Part shown: in pieces, positions 25,836 to 36,430 of the stretch
Position numbering within the stretch: the first letter of the stretch is position 1
Layout: every line of letters begins with the position of its first letter
Assembly (NCBI GenBank): GCA_013076295.1
Contig: RQOL01000817.1
Span: 1-64,000 of the forward strand
From: Sanderia malayensis
Lineage: Eukaryota; Cnidaria; Scyphozoa; Semaeostomeae; Pelagiidae
Direction: 5' to 3'
DNA length: 64,000 nt
Program-made: the position numbers and the translations under genes
Notes under the pieces: generated by a model
Told to the model about the DNA's origin: nothing
What the model saw: the letters and a program-made list of their open reading frames with translations, nothing else
Database searches by the model: none

Positions 25836-26865
25836 ATGGCTGACAAGAACCAAACTAACAGTGTTTCAAAGTCAAGTAAAAAGCTGAATTGCAAAGCAAC
25901 CAGTGACGAGAAGGCTAAAAACTTCTGTTGGAATACTGAGATGGTTGGAAATTTGTTAAATTGCCTTGCAGCTTATAAAACAAATTTGTCATACCAAGGT
26001 TTGGACTTTGATGCCGATAGGCCATTACAGTATAGAGCATTGCGGAAAGAAATGGCCAAAATCTATGAGTCCCAAGACGTGTTGCTGTTTGGGCCCACTG
26101 AAGTAAGCAAAACTACTGTTGCAATGAGCGAACTTTCGGAAGAAGACAGAAAAGTCCTCCAAGCAAAGAAGAAAAAGCAAAACGATCTTGTTTCTCGGGG
26201 CCATTCCTGCATCCAGGAAAAAGTAAAGGATATACGACAAAATTTCTCCAAAGCTGTCACTACTGGCACCAGAAGTGGCAGCGGTAAAATAGTATATGAA
26301 TATTACGATCAACTGGTCACGATTTGGGGCGGATCTCCTTCTTCTGAACCATTGAGTTTCGGTGTTGGTTCCAGTTCATTAAATGAAATTGAAGTTCCTG
26401 TTGTTCAGGAAAGAGAACATGAAATGAATGATGATTTCACAGACAACAGCATTATTCAACCAGAGACATCGACTCCGAAAGCTATGTCAGCTGCTCAAAG
26501 AGACCAGATGCTACTTCAAGAAGCCAAGGAAGACAAGGAGACTAGGAAAGATTTAGCCAATGAAAGAATCCTCACGGTCATTTAATGCAGCAATGCTGAA
26601 TATAAGTGGTTCGTTTTCACAGCTTGCCAATGGAATCACAAAGTCAATAGAAATGTTGTCACAGGCAATAATGCTTCAGAGACAACAACCTTCAATGAAT
26701 CAGAACCTGTTCTACCAAAATCCAACCCAACAGATTCCATTTCATTTTCCACAGCAACGGCAGAGGACACAAGAGCATGGTTCACAACAAGCAGGGATAG
26801 ACCCTGGTCATGTTCCTGCCGTCAATGAGGAGTCATCTCAAGAAAAGGTTTATCAGACTCTTTGA
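25836..26865 (+). CDS. Inner Harbinger Myb/SANT-like DNA-binding protein (frameshifted near the end)
   Basis: The ATG at 25836 starts MADKNQTNSVSKSSKK. A tryptophan-anchored segment (FCWNTEMVGNLLNCLAAYK) is followed by YRALRKEMAKIYE and a basic region, as in Harbinger-associated Myb-like proteins, which in that superfamily bring the transposase to DNA and the nucleus. The first frame ends at 26585. An overlapping frame 26560-26865 continues with the expected helical, Gln-rich tail (SFSQLANGITKSIEML), so a one-base indel or sequencing error probably separates them. Confidence 0.7.
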
Positions 26866-26954
26866 TTTTTGATTCAACAAAGAACAACTATAAATTTTAA
26901 AACACTTATCTTTAATAATGATTTCTGTTGATTTTTAAGTCTTAGCCAAAGAAT

Positions 26955-28292
26955 TTAAGAGACTAAATTGTCTGGCAAATTAAGTTCTATATACTTTGTG
27001 AGTAGATCTCGAACAATTTCACCTTCAACGCTGTCAACTGAGTAAACTAGATCTTCATTTTCATCGTCACTATTGTTCATGGCTGCTCTTATTTGCTCAC
27101 GAGGCAGGTCTTCATCAATATAGCGTTTGTTCTTTTCACAGAAGTTATGCAGGACAAAAGAGGCATAAACTACTGTAGGCACTGCTGTGATTTTCAAATC
27201 AATTTTTTTGTTTAATATTTGCCACCTTGCTTTTAAGCGACCAAATGCACATTCGATAGGGTTTCGTGCAGCCCTTAACATGTTGTTAAAGACTACTTGC
27301 TGGTTGTTTTGACAGGAATCATACTCCTTTAGGCAAAAAGGGAGCAGAGGATATGCGGGGTCTCCTATGACATAATTTGGAATATTCTTGCAGCCAGGAA
27401 TAACAGACTGAAATGTACCAGGTAGTGTCCCATTTCTCGGTTTGTTGCTCACATCAGAATTTGCAAATACCTTTGCATCATGAACACTACCTGGCCAAAG
27501 ACACTCAACGTCCATGAACTGGCCACGGTGGTCACAGACTGCCTGCACATTCAATGAGTAGTAACCTTTGTAGCTGTAGTACTCTTGTGAATTTACAGAA
27601 GGACAGATGATGGGGATGTGGGTACCATCTATACACCCAAAAGCTTGCAACATTCCAAACTTTGTTTCAAATTCTGAAACCTTCACTCTCATTTCCTCTT
27701 CATTTTTGGGCAGAAAAATGTACTTAGGCCCAAGAAATTTAGTAATGGCAAAGCAAACATCAAGGATCACTTTAGAAACAGTGCATACAGCAAGTCCAAA
27801 TGTGTTTGCTGTCATATTTAACGATCCAGTGTCTTTTAGGAAATATAAAGTGACTGCAACCTTCTTTTCCACAGGCAAAGCACGATAGTTAGGAGATGAA
27901 ACACTGGTGTATATATAGGGTCGTAATTGGTCAACAAGGTCAACAAACTCTTCCTTAGTTAGCCTAAAATTCTTTCTCCAGAAATCTTCAGGTGTTTCAC
28001 CACCAATCATTTTCTGCCACCATAAATCAGTTCGTCCGGGTTTAAACCAAAGTGTTCTTTTTTTCCTTCGAAGCCCTTTAATTTTGGCCTTCTCCAACTT
28101 ACGGAGGCAGGAACCGATTTTTCTACACTGGTTGTACCTAATTTTGTTGTGAACATCGTTTTGAAAAGCCATCCAAGTCAAAATAATGCCATGCAGCTGC
28201 AAAACCATTGCAAGCAATATATTTAAGTGCGTTGACAAATGTAACAAAGAAATAGTTATCGCATCCATTTTGAAGTGATTTTTTATATTCAC
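26955..28292 (-). CDS. Inner Harbinger DDE transposase (intact)
   Basis: 445 residues, single exon. The catalytic acids are visible: GCIDGTHIP (Asp 1), PGSVHDAKVF (Asp 2) and NPIECAFGRLKARW (Glu), in the order and context of PIF/Harbinger nucleases. A helix-turn-helix-like region (SLNMTANTFGLAVCTVSKVI) lies before the first Asp. Length is usual for the family. An internal Met at 28268 could be the true start, since the first 8 residues are not typical. It converges with the Myb-like gene; the 3' ends are about 90 bp apart. Confidence 0.88.
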   Translation of the reverse strand: MNIKNHFKMDAITISLLHLSTHLNILLAMVLQLHGIILTWMAFQNDVHNKIRYNQCRKIGSCLRKLEKAKIKGLRRKKRTLWFKPGRTDLWWQKMIGGETPEDFWRKNFRLTKEEFVDLVDQLRPYIYTSVSSPNYRALPVEKKVAVTLYFLKDTGSLNMTANTFGLAVCTVSKVILDVCFAITKFLGPKYIFLPKNEEEMRVKVSEFETKFGMLQAFGCIDGTHIPIICPSVNSQEYYSYKGYYSLNVQAVCDHRGQFMDVECLWPGSVHDAKVFANSDVSNKPRNGTLPGTFQSVIPGCKNIPNYVIGDPAYPLLPFCLKEYDSCQNNQQVVFNNMLRAARNPIECAFGRLKARWQILNKKIDLKITAVPTVVYASFVLHNFCEKNKRYIDEDLPREQIRAAMNNSDDENEDLVYSVDSVEGEIVRDLLTKYIELNLPDNLVS

Positions 28293-28737
28293 ATTTGGCG
28301 CTCAAATAGCGCCAAAACAAATCAAGCCTCGCTCCTGTTTGCCCATTGGAGGTTATGTGAAAGCTGGCAGGCGGGATGAATTTTACATATAAACGTGAGC
28401 AAATCCCATCCCACTTGACAAAAATCAGGCTGGCAGGTGGGATGCTTTTGCCCATATAAACAGGCCCTTAGAGAGCTACTGGTTTTGGTACAAGGAAATA
28501 ACCAACAGAGAGGCCCGGGTGCAGAAAGAGTGAGGGAAGCAATAAAAATAAAACTATGGAATGAAAAAGAAACTCAAATTGTTACATAAATTTCCAAACA
28601 TAAACTCTGTTGGGTTAAATATTTTATAATTTGTTCTGTTATATTGTTATTATATTGTCATTTTCAAAATAGAACTAATTATCAGGTGTTTGATGATAAG
28701 TTATTACAGTATTTGCTGTAATCACCTCTTTCTAATT

Positions 28738-29838
28738 AACTTACTTGTAAATTCCATTGAAGACATTCTTTTCAATAGTTTTTTTTATATGGTGTTTCTT
28801 GATGATCAAACGTGTTGACTGACTCTGTGATGTTGGTGGTGAGAAACCTTGCATAACATTATGTTGCATGGTTAGAGGCTGGTGTGTGTGCTGCATGGTT
28901 AAAGCCTGGGGTGTATTGGCAGCTGTAAGCATTTTAAAAAGCTGTAGGTCATGCTGCTTGGCCCTTTCATTCTGTTGCTGAAAGTACTGTATAAGGTTGT
29001 CGGTTTTATCAATTTTTTCCATGGCAATCTTGTGTGCTTGTTTCTTAGGAATGAACAGCTTTTCTCTCTTTTCTTTCTCATTAGATTTTCCATCTTCTCT
29101 GCTGCTTCCTGGACCATCATCTCTGCTACTTTTCCCTGGACCATCTTCTCTGCTGCTGCTTTCTGGAATGACTGAGTTATCAAGCAGTGTCCCACCTTCT
29201 GTCATTTCAGTGCAGGGTTCTATTGACTGGTCAGGATCACAAGATTCTCGCTGTTTCACAACAGGGTACAAAAGCTCAAACCACTTTCCAAATTTGTCTT
29301 GAAACTGTTTAATCCCACTCGCAGTAGAAGTAGTCAGGGCAACTTTCTTACATTCTGAGACGAGTTTCTTAAATTTGTTTCTCACCTGTGTGGTAGAAAA
29401 ACCAAAACGTTCACCTCTTTCTGTACTGCGATCATTCACTTCTTTAATGATGCCTTCGTAAGCACGAGAATTGGTGGCATTTGAAGTGTTAGTAAATATT
29501 AATTTCTTCTTAAATGATTCATTGTTGACAACAACGTCTACGACATCCGCTAGCTTTCTGGGAGTCCAACATGCTTTATTCTTCTTCTTACCTTGACTAC
29601 TGTGGCCTGTACTTCCCTGGTGTTGGGACCCCGCTGACATAAAAGGCCTAGCCTAGGCCGTTTCTTTGAAGAAAAGTTGCTTTTTTTGGTGTTTTTCTTC
29701 TTTCTTTTGAGGACTGATTCCATGGATGCATGCCACGATATTTCATTTTCGCTGGAGCTCTCTGTGTCGTCTGGCATTTCTTTTTCAAAGCTCTCATTTT
29801 CTGTTTCATATTCTGTTAAGTCAGAATTGTCGGCCATT
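28738..29838 (-). pseudogene. Outer Harbinger Myb/SANT-like protein
   Basis: Two minus-strand frames. 29838 downward begins MADNSDLTEYETENESFEKE and has an acidic then Lys/Arg-rich segment. A second frame, 29640-28741, carries CWTPRKLADVVDVVV, a Myb/SANT-type helix region, then STTQVRNKFKKLVSECKKV and a Gln-rich tail. The frames meet near 29640, where either a short intron or a frameshift separates them. The product is the usual Harbinger accessory DNA-binding protein. Confidence 0.6.
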
Positions 29839-30502
29839 TTGTTGCCGTTGTGATGTGATGTTGAGTCTAATTGCGCATGCGCATTTACTAGTCTTCCGAA
29901 GTAAAACATTGACCACCGGAATTCATCATGACTTGGCACGACCGCAGCACGGCATTTGTTTCAGTGCCGTGCTCGTAAACACTGGCACGCCAGGGCTTCA
30001 GCACGGCACAAAAATTTGTGTTCACTGCAGACGTTGTGCCAATGCCGTGCCAGTGCCGCGCCAGAGTGAAATATCCTGGCACGGCACTGCGCTAGCACGA
30101 CGTCTGTAGTAGGCCTAAGAATATTATAAATAGAGGCTTAGGGAAACAAATATTTGCAAATTATTGGGGGAGCTGGTGCTTAATACTATTATAACTTTTA
30201 GCCAAAGTTTAGTCAGTTATCTTGAAGTCTGGAACAAGAATCTTGTGGCCTCTGGGTTTAATTGTGAGCACTTTTTTGGCTACACCCAGTGAAGAATGAG
30301 CTGGTATGCGCTCCTTGGCTTACTTGACCTAGATGTTGATACTGGTTTTTTGTGCAACAACTGCGGCCAATACCCACAACGGATCTTTAGTGATGCAACA
30401 TCTTTAGGGTTTCGACGCATTTACGCCAACCAGCTAGAAGTTCAGGGACAAGCAGAAGACTCCATCACATTGCGTGTAAGATAAGTAGCATAGTATTGCA
30501 TA

Positions 30503-30925
30503 CCATATTTCCTCAAATTAGCGTCCACCCTCCATTAATCACCCCCTCCGATAAGCACCCACCTTAAAATAAAAAATTATGAAATAAGCGCCCCCTCTAT
30601 TAACCACCCAGGGCGGTTAATAGAATTCTTACATTTTCACTGTTTGGTTTAAATAATAACGTAGAAACTCCAGGCTGGAAAGACACTTGAGCGTGAGCGT
30701 TTGGAAATGCAATGCAGTCAAAATCAGCATTTGAAGTTGATCTTGACTGCTTGAAATTGAATAACATTTGGAACTCTATAAGATTATTCTTTTGTTTTTG
30801 AGGTCGTTTGATTTGAAAATTTCAGGGCTTGTGAAATAAGCCCCCCCTTTAATAAGCGCCCACCCAGTATTTGCAAAATACTTAATAAGCGCCGGGCGCT
30901 TATTATGAGTACATTATCCCCACTC
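30503..30925. repeat. MITE-like repeat of the 'TATTTCCTC...AATAAGCGCCC' type
   Basis: CCATATTTCCTCAAATTAGCG at the left, repeated AATAAGCGCCC-like words inside, and a GCGCTTATTATG end. It resembles the better preserved element at 34087-34898. It lies in a KDZ-B transposase intron. Confidence 0.5.
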
Positions 30926-33900
30926 AAATGCTCTTATGATTCAATGGTAGGCGTTAGGTAATGCCCCCTTCTAAGTTTTTCGTTACGCGGGAATGAATTT
31001 TGAATTCTAAGTTGAAATTGTAAATAACACACTAAGCGTCTTAATGCAACATAGTAATTTTATTTATTGTAATTTTTGCACTGGGTTTAGAGATAGAGTA
31101 TTCATCTCTAATGAAGATACTAGGACGACACTGAAAAAGTTTGTGAAGTCACGTGGTGAAACAGACCAAGTGGAAGGCCATAGGCTGAATGAGAAATTTC
31201 GAGAACGCAACTCAAGCTTACTTCATGTTATCACAAAGCTGGAACAACAATATGGTGGAATAAAGAACATTCTTGAAACTATCTGGATACTCTTCAAGTG
31301 TTTATCGTCAAACTCGCCAGTTTGCTCTTATTTCCCTGTTTCCACAACACTCAGCGAAATATTAAATGAGTGAAATAGAGGCATAGTTGTGAGAAGCGAG
31401 CCGAAAAACTTGATTGAAATACAGAATTGCGCTCCTATCGTTTATGGATTTTTAAAAAAACTACCATCGGAGCCTTCGAGTATGAGCTGGTTAGAGCTGT
31501 TTAGAAACATGCAAGAAAAGGCAGAGGTGTGCTTTTGTGTACCTCAACACAATTTGGAACCACCAGTTGAACAAGCAAATGGCACGAATATGTCATTTTT
31601 TCCTACATGGCTGGTTTTATGCGAGCGAGGAAAATATGTCAAGGACAAAAGCAAATGAAGAGGCAGAGAGAATTGCAATAAAGATTACACCGGTCATCCA
31701 AACCTATACCCCGGAATATTTACAATGTATTGCGAGCATGGTAATATTGTACTATAGCTTTATTCCATGCAATATTCATAAAGGTCAGGGAGTTGATAGA
31801 AAGATAACCAAAGTGTAATTTTTCCCGTAGAGATCTGCTATGGATTCCAAATTATGGATTCCCAGGAGTCTGTAAATGTCCCATTCACGATTATTCATAC
31901 AAGACTCCCAATAGGTATGTACCTCACTTGATGTTTTATAATTCACAACTTAGAGCTACTTCCTGAGCTTGATAATAATGGTTTGTATATTCTCTACACA
32001 TCTCGAAAGGTAATAGTCCATGATAATTGCTGCAATTTACATCAGTACTGTTTAAATCACGATATGTCATATTTCAAAGAAACACGCTTTTTGGTTGATT
32101 GCTTCCATTGGAAGAACCATGTCGGTAAGTATTACTGTTGCTATTATTATAAAAACTCGGGCATTCAAATGGCTTAAGTGCCTATTGAGAACATTTTGCT
32201 CAAGTTCAATTGCATTCTCAATTACATACCTCATGGAGGCGTCATATCCATTACAAGAAGAGAAGTATAAATAAATTCACAAATTTTCGAAGTGTCTTGT
32301 AATACCTTTTAGGATGTGCACCAAGCTACGATATTTCAATGTATCATAAATATGAAAGGTTCAATACAGAAGTGAACGAGCAGCAGAATGCAACATTCAA
32401 GGCTCTTCACAAACAATTATTGCACATGACACCAGTAAATTTTAAGGCACATTGCATCCTGTTTATGTTGAATCGCAACAAAAAAAGTTTTCCCGATAAC
32501 AATATATATTTAATTGGCGATATGCCTGGCTGAAAAACACTAAAGCATGTTGCGTTAAACAAATTCTGTTAATCGCTTTCAATTCTTGCGAACAACAACA
32601 ATTATGGAAATAAAGGAAAAACAAAAGACTCAGCGAACCAAGCACAATTATTTTAAACAAATAATAATGACATGCCATGATTTTGATTATACTTATGCAA
32701 ATGCAAGCGATCAATACTTGCTGAGTTGAGCTAGTGAAATTAGAAAATATAACAAAATATGTTTCCTGAACATTTGCTTCACAATGCCAAACGTTCTCAA
32801 TGGTCGTACTAAATGTCATGGGTAAGTCATTTAATACTTTTTTTATAACACAATATGTGTGCGTCTCATATCAAATACAATTTACTCACAACGAAGTGAG
32901 TTTTGAAATGTGCATACAAGCATTTGTGGGGGGGCTGGAGGACTGTAAGGATAATATCCGAAAATAGAATTAATGAGCAAGCATGTTTGTGTTAATTAAA
33001 TTTATGTTCGTTAGTTTAATTCAAATGTAGAGCTAAAAATTTTCAAAGTAATCTTTCTCGTCAAGAATAAAGTGGGTCTTCATTTAAGATCCTTCTCGCA
33101 AACATTAATGGGACACTATCTTCCTTATGAACGATAAATGCCACAATCTGCATATAAACAATTATTTGAAGTTATTAACAACAATACTATAAATTTTAAA
33201 ATATAACAAAGAAACGAAAAAAACGGTATATTTTTGCTCACCTCTGGTATCAATACACACATGTGCAATGATAACCTCTGTGTTCCAGCTACCTCTCGAT
33301 ATCTGCGTAGTTGTCTAATGCGCTCAACAATATATTGTTCCTTCATTACAAAATTGCGACAAAAATTCATTCAAATGCGTTTCTTCTGTGAAATTTTATC
33401 TTTTAGAAGTAATGATGTTGTCCTCAGAAAAAAGGTTGTTTCCATTATATCAAAACTACACCTTCTTATTATCAGTTTGTGACCCTATTTAGCATGAGCT
33501 ACTTACGTCAATGCCGACCCTCTGTAGAAAATTCAACTAGCTATGAAAAATCTAATTAGTAAAAGCAAGCCCTTATTAAAAACATACCACATTAGTTGAA
33601 TCAATTACCCATAAGTTTGAATACTCTGCTGAGGGAGTAGTTTGACCAGATCCAAACATTGGTACTCTCGGGGAGTAAGTATGCCCTTCGGCAATTTCTG
33701 AGAGGTAATACTGAATAAGAAAATGAAAGTAATCAAATGCTGCAATTTCATTATCATTGAAAAAATCGTTGTGCAGTGCATGATATGAAACAAATTGTTG
33801 CCATTATGTATAGAAACTAACCATAATTGCTTTGTCGTGGATTTGCAAGCATCTTTGCAATGACAATACAGATTTAAGTGAAATCAGGCTGAAAAAAATT

Positions 33901-34086
33901 GAATGATCCTCAAACATATTTGTTGCCAGAAGAAATATCATCGAAATAACAATATTCACCTGCTTGAGCATTCCGATAAGTGGTATCAACACACGCCAGA
34001 TAATGTTGTTGAGAATGGAGTTGTGAAAATTATGTGGATATCAATGTACAGTGTCATAATGTCATCCAGGCAAGAAGATCAGAGGT

Positions 34087-34898
34087 TACCGTATTTCCTC
34101 GAATAAACGCCCCCTCGATTATATGCCCGTTTGATTAAAAGGCCCCCTCTAATAAACGACCTATTATGGTGCTAACTGTATTTCCATAAGATTAGCAACT
34201 TAGCTTTATCGAGTGCCTAAACCTGAGCACAAGAAAGAAAACAATTTAATTGATAATGAGAATAATGTGAATGAGTCTCAAAATTACCAAAAACAATGCA
34301 AATGTAAGCATAAAGTTGAAAAATATCGAAGCTTGGCAAAACTTAAAAGCTGTTCTGTTCTTATAAGCAAAAGTGTGTATTAAATTAAAACAACATGTTG
34401 TAATGTGACTATAGATGCCACAACAGTTTATTATTACTTGTAACTTGAGATATTACAAGATGTTACAATATTTAATGGAAGCCTAATATTATTCTTTTTA
34501 TAGAGTTCACTGGATGTAACATATCTCATGTGTGGTCATGAAAAGATAATTTGTGAGATGAGTGAGACAGAAGAAGGCAAAATAAACGCCCCCTAAATTA
34601 AACGCTCCCTCACAGCAATTTTTTCAAGTTGGTGTAGTGTATTGGGGTATCAAAAACCCATTGTTTTCAAATTCATGAATTATCAGGCGACTTTCATTTC
34701 CTACGTTGTTGCTCGATAAAGACAAGGCACAGCTAAACCATTTTATTTTTTTTCTGGACACATTGGCAGAGGCTATGATCTTGTACTTTCTAAAAATGCC
34801 CCCTCCAATAATACCCCTCTCGATTAGGCACCCCCCAAAAAAGTGCTGAGATTAATAAACGCCCCGGAAATACGTTTAATTGAGGAAATACGGTATAT
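34087..34898. mobile_element. MITE with CCGTATTTCCTCGAATAAACG termini
   Basis: TACCGTATTTCCTCGAATAA at the left; GAGGAAATACGGTA at the right. AATAAACGCCCCC-type words are repeated at several places inside. No ORF. Inserted in an intron of the KDZ-B OTU-PHD gene. Confidence 0.65.
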
Positions 34899-35781
34899 TA
34901 ATTCACAGGGAAAAGAAAGATGCTCTAATTGCTGACACTGCTGCATTGACATCGCTGTTTAAAGCAGAAGGAAACCTGTTAGCCTGTCACTGGCTGTGAC
35001 TCGCCTGACAGGAAAAAACGGCAATACGCAGGGGTGTGGTGGCCGGGGGCAAGGAGAGCCATGGCCCACCCTGTGAAAGCAAAATCGCTGGACTTTTGGG
35101 TAATTTTGGAGATTTTTCCCCTTTTCCGAAATTTGTCAGCGTTTGACCCACTTTTGGGATATTTTTCGTGCTTGGTCCACCCTAAAGTTCAGGTCCCATG
35201 ACGCCCCTGGCAATACGCCACAGTGCAGAAATGCTTAAAGTGCCCCTACGGCTTTTTTTTTTATTTGTGAATTCAATAAAACTCGGTACGCTGACTTCAG
35301 ATCTGAAAATTATTTTTAAATCAGATGCGTAGTTTACGAGTTATAACGTGTGGAAGTGTCGATGTTTCGTCATTTTCGCCATTTTCCTTGTCTCACTTTT
35401 AGGACTGGGTCGAGTCCACTATGACATCATAGTGGAAGCCCCTTTTTTTCCCGTACTGAAGCAACAAATCTGACGTCGATTTTCTCTCATACTATGGACT
35501 CAATGTTTGTTTTTTTTTACTTTGATGATTAGAAACATGTCGGCGCATTATGGCATTGAAATTTAAAATGCTTGTGATGAGTTTGCAGCTGTGGGGAGGA
35601 ATTACAAAATTCCCAAGTAGTGTCTGCTCAGTGTGCTCAGTGGCGGCGGGCGTAGGCCGTGCAGTGTTTAAACAGTACTTTGGTGGGGCGGAACGACCTG
35701 ATACCATTTCAATAGGAGGATCAAAAACATGATCACAGATATTTGACAAATTGTTAGATTTATATGTGAAACTGGGAAAAT

Positions 35782-35943
35782 ATGCCATATCGATGTGTTT
35801 TGCTATGCCGTGGAAATGCACCCGATAAATCAAAATTTGTTGAGCTTCACAGGATTCAGCTTTATCAGGCCGATCGCCCTGAAGCTGTAACGAGAAGGAA
35901 ATGGATAGATTTCATCAATTCGCAACGACGGACGAAATTCTAA
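35782..35943 (+). pseudogene. THAP zinc-finger N-terminal fragment
   Basis: Begins MPYRCVLLCRGN and continues to RKWIDFINSQRR before a stop. The Cys-x3-Cys start and the conserved Trp fit the first half of a THAP domain; the closing Cys-x2-His part is not in the same frame. THAP domains bind DNA in several DNA transposases. Confidence 0.5.
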
Positions 35944-36251
35944 ACTTCGTGGTTAGAAAATGCCAACATGCAACCATCAATTCCGGTACAATAACGAAAT
36001 TCATGTGTAGTAATAAGGAATTGTGTTGCACATTTTCTACACTTGCTGTATCTAATGAAAATCGAATCGTTTTAAGTTTCTTCAACCACAAAGGTTGACC
36101 GACACGGATGGATGTGGCCTAAATCATATTACGTATAGAATTTTGTTTTGATAGGTACACTTTTACTTCATCAGATACATAACAGAAAGATAATAGTTCA
36201 GATCCAGTTAATTGCCCAGAAAGTTCCCTTTCAACATTTCTTTTCTCTCTC

Positions 36252-36430
36252 ACATCTCTTTCATAGCTTTCAGCGAAAGAGTTCTCAGCCAAATAGGATC
36301 AAATGCATGAGGTTCTCCTTCATCGCTATCACTATCATCGGTCTGCTTTACTCTACGATATACGATCAATCCTATCTCCTCGCCATCTTCGCATTCCTCT
36401 GCACAATCCCTACTGTCAATCCCGAATGTT
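36252..36430 (-). other. Acidic open segment within the TTAA element
   Basis: On the minus strand a frame of about 60 codons is acidic (DCAEECEDGEE, DDSDSDEGEPHAF) and ends LKAMKEM then TGA. It is possibly a leftover exon of the parent element. Weak evidence. Confidence 0.25.

Larger units (their letters stand above)
25554..28467. mobile_element. Inner PIF/Harbinger element
   Basis: Termini GGGCCTGTTTATATGGGCAA and its complement; target duplication TTA at 25551-25553 and 28468-28470. It encodes two divergent-family proteins on converging strands: a Myb/SANT-like protein (+) and a DDE transposase (-). It is inserted in the C-terminal coding part of the outer Harbinger transposase, so it is younger. 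Confidence 0.9.
24343..28589 (+). pseudogene. Outer Harbinger transposase, split by the inner element
   Basis: 24343-24924 encodes the N-terminal part, including YWWNKASQDYSDQQFKKIFR and a helix-turn-helix region. 24905-25132 carries FCAVDGCHLP (first catalytic Asp) and ends NTHD followed by TGA. 25295-25550 carries NLPFGMLKGRWRVL, where the catalytic Glu position appears to be Asn. The reading frame stops at the inner insertion and its C-terminal end resumes at 28471 (NNQQRGPGAERVREAI) to a TAA at 28587-28589. Frameshifts, the stop and the changed Glu make it non-functional. Confidence 0.8.
24175..30115. mobile_element. Outer PIF/Harbinger element
   Basis: Inverted termini GGCCTACTACAGACG at 24175 and its complement ending at 30115. 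The 3-bp target duplication TAA is at 24172-24174 and 30116-30118, as expected for Harbinger. It carries a broken transposase (+) and a Myb/SANT-like gene (-), and is interrupted by a second Harbinger at 25554-28467. Repeated GTGCCAG/GGCACG words lie just inside both ends. Confidence 0.85.
21666..32533 (+). pseudogene. KDZ-B transposase, broken and split by a Harbinger insertion
   Basis: Exons: 21666-21788 (DYLIQDFDTE), 21880-22011, 22311-22427, 22606-22634, 23215-about 23727 (RGFRCLTC...YSC...SC), about 23824-23968 (YDGCSKGILSMEDFLVGHD), 30202-30475 (IFSDATSLGFRR), 31091-31740 (YTGHPNLYPGIFTMYC), 31832-31914 (ICYGFQIMDSQESVNVPFT), 31954-32124 (HDNCCNLHQYC, FHWKNHVG) and 32313-32533 (NTEVNEQQNATFKALHKQ). 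The motif order equals KDZ-A. Breaks: frameshift near 21930, TGA at 23644 and at 30290-30292, TGA at 31371-31373, frameshift near 31660. The intron after 23968 carries a 5.9-kb Harbinger element. The N-terminal exons are not found. Confidence 0.8.

Noticed and set aside
33234..33482. Plus-strand frame between the KDZ-B genes
   Set aside because: Antisense of the OTU-PHD exon at 33340-33242.
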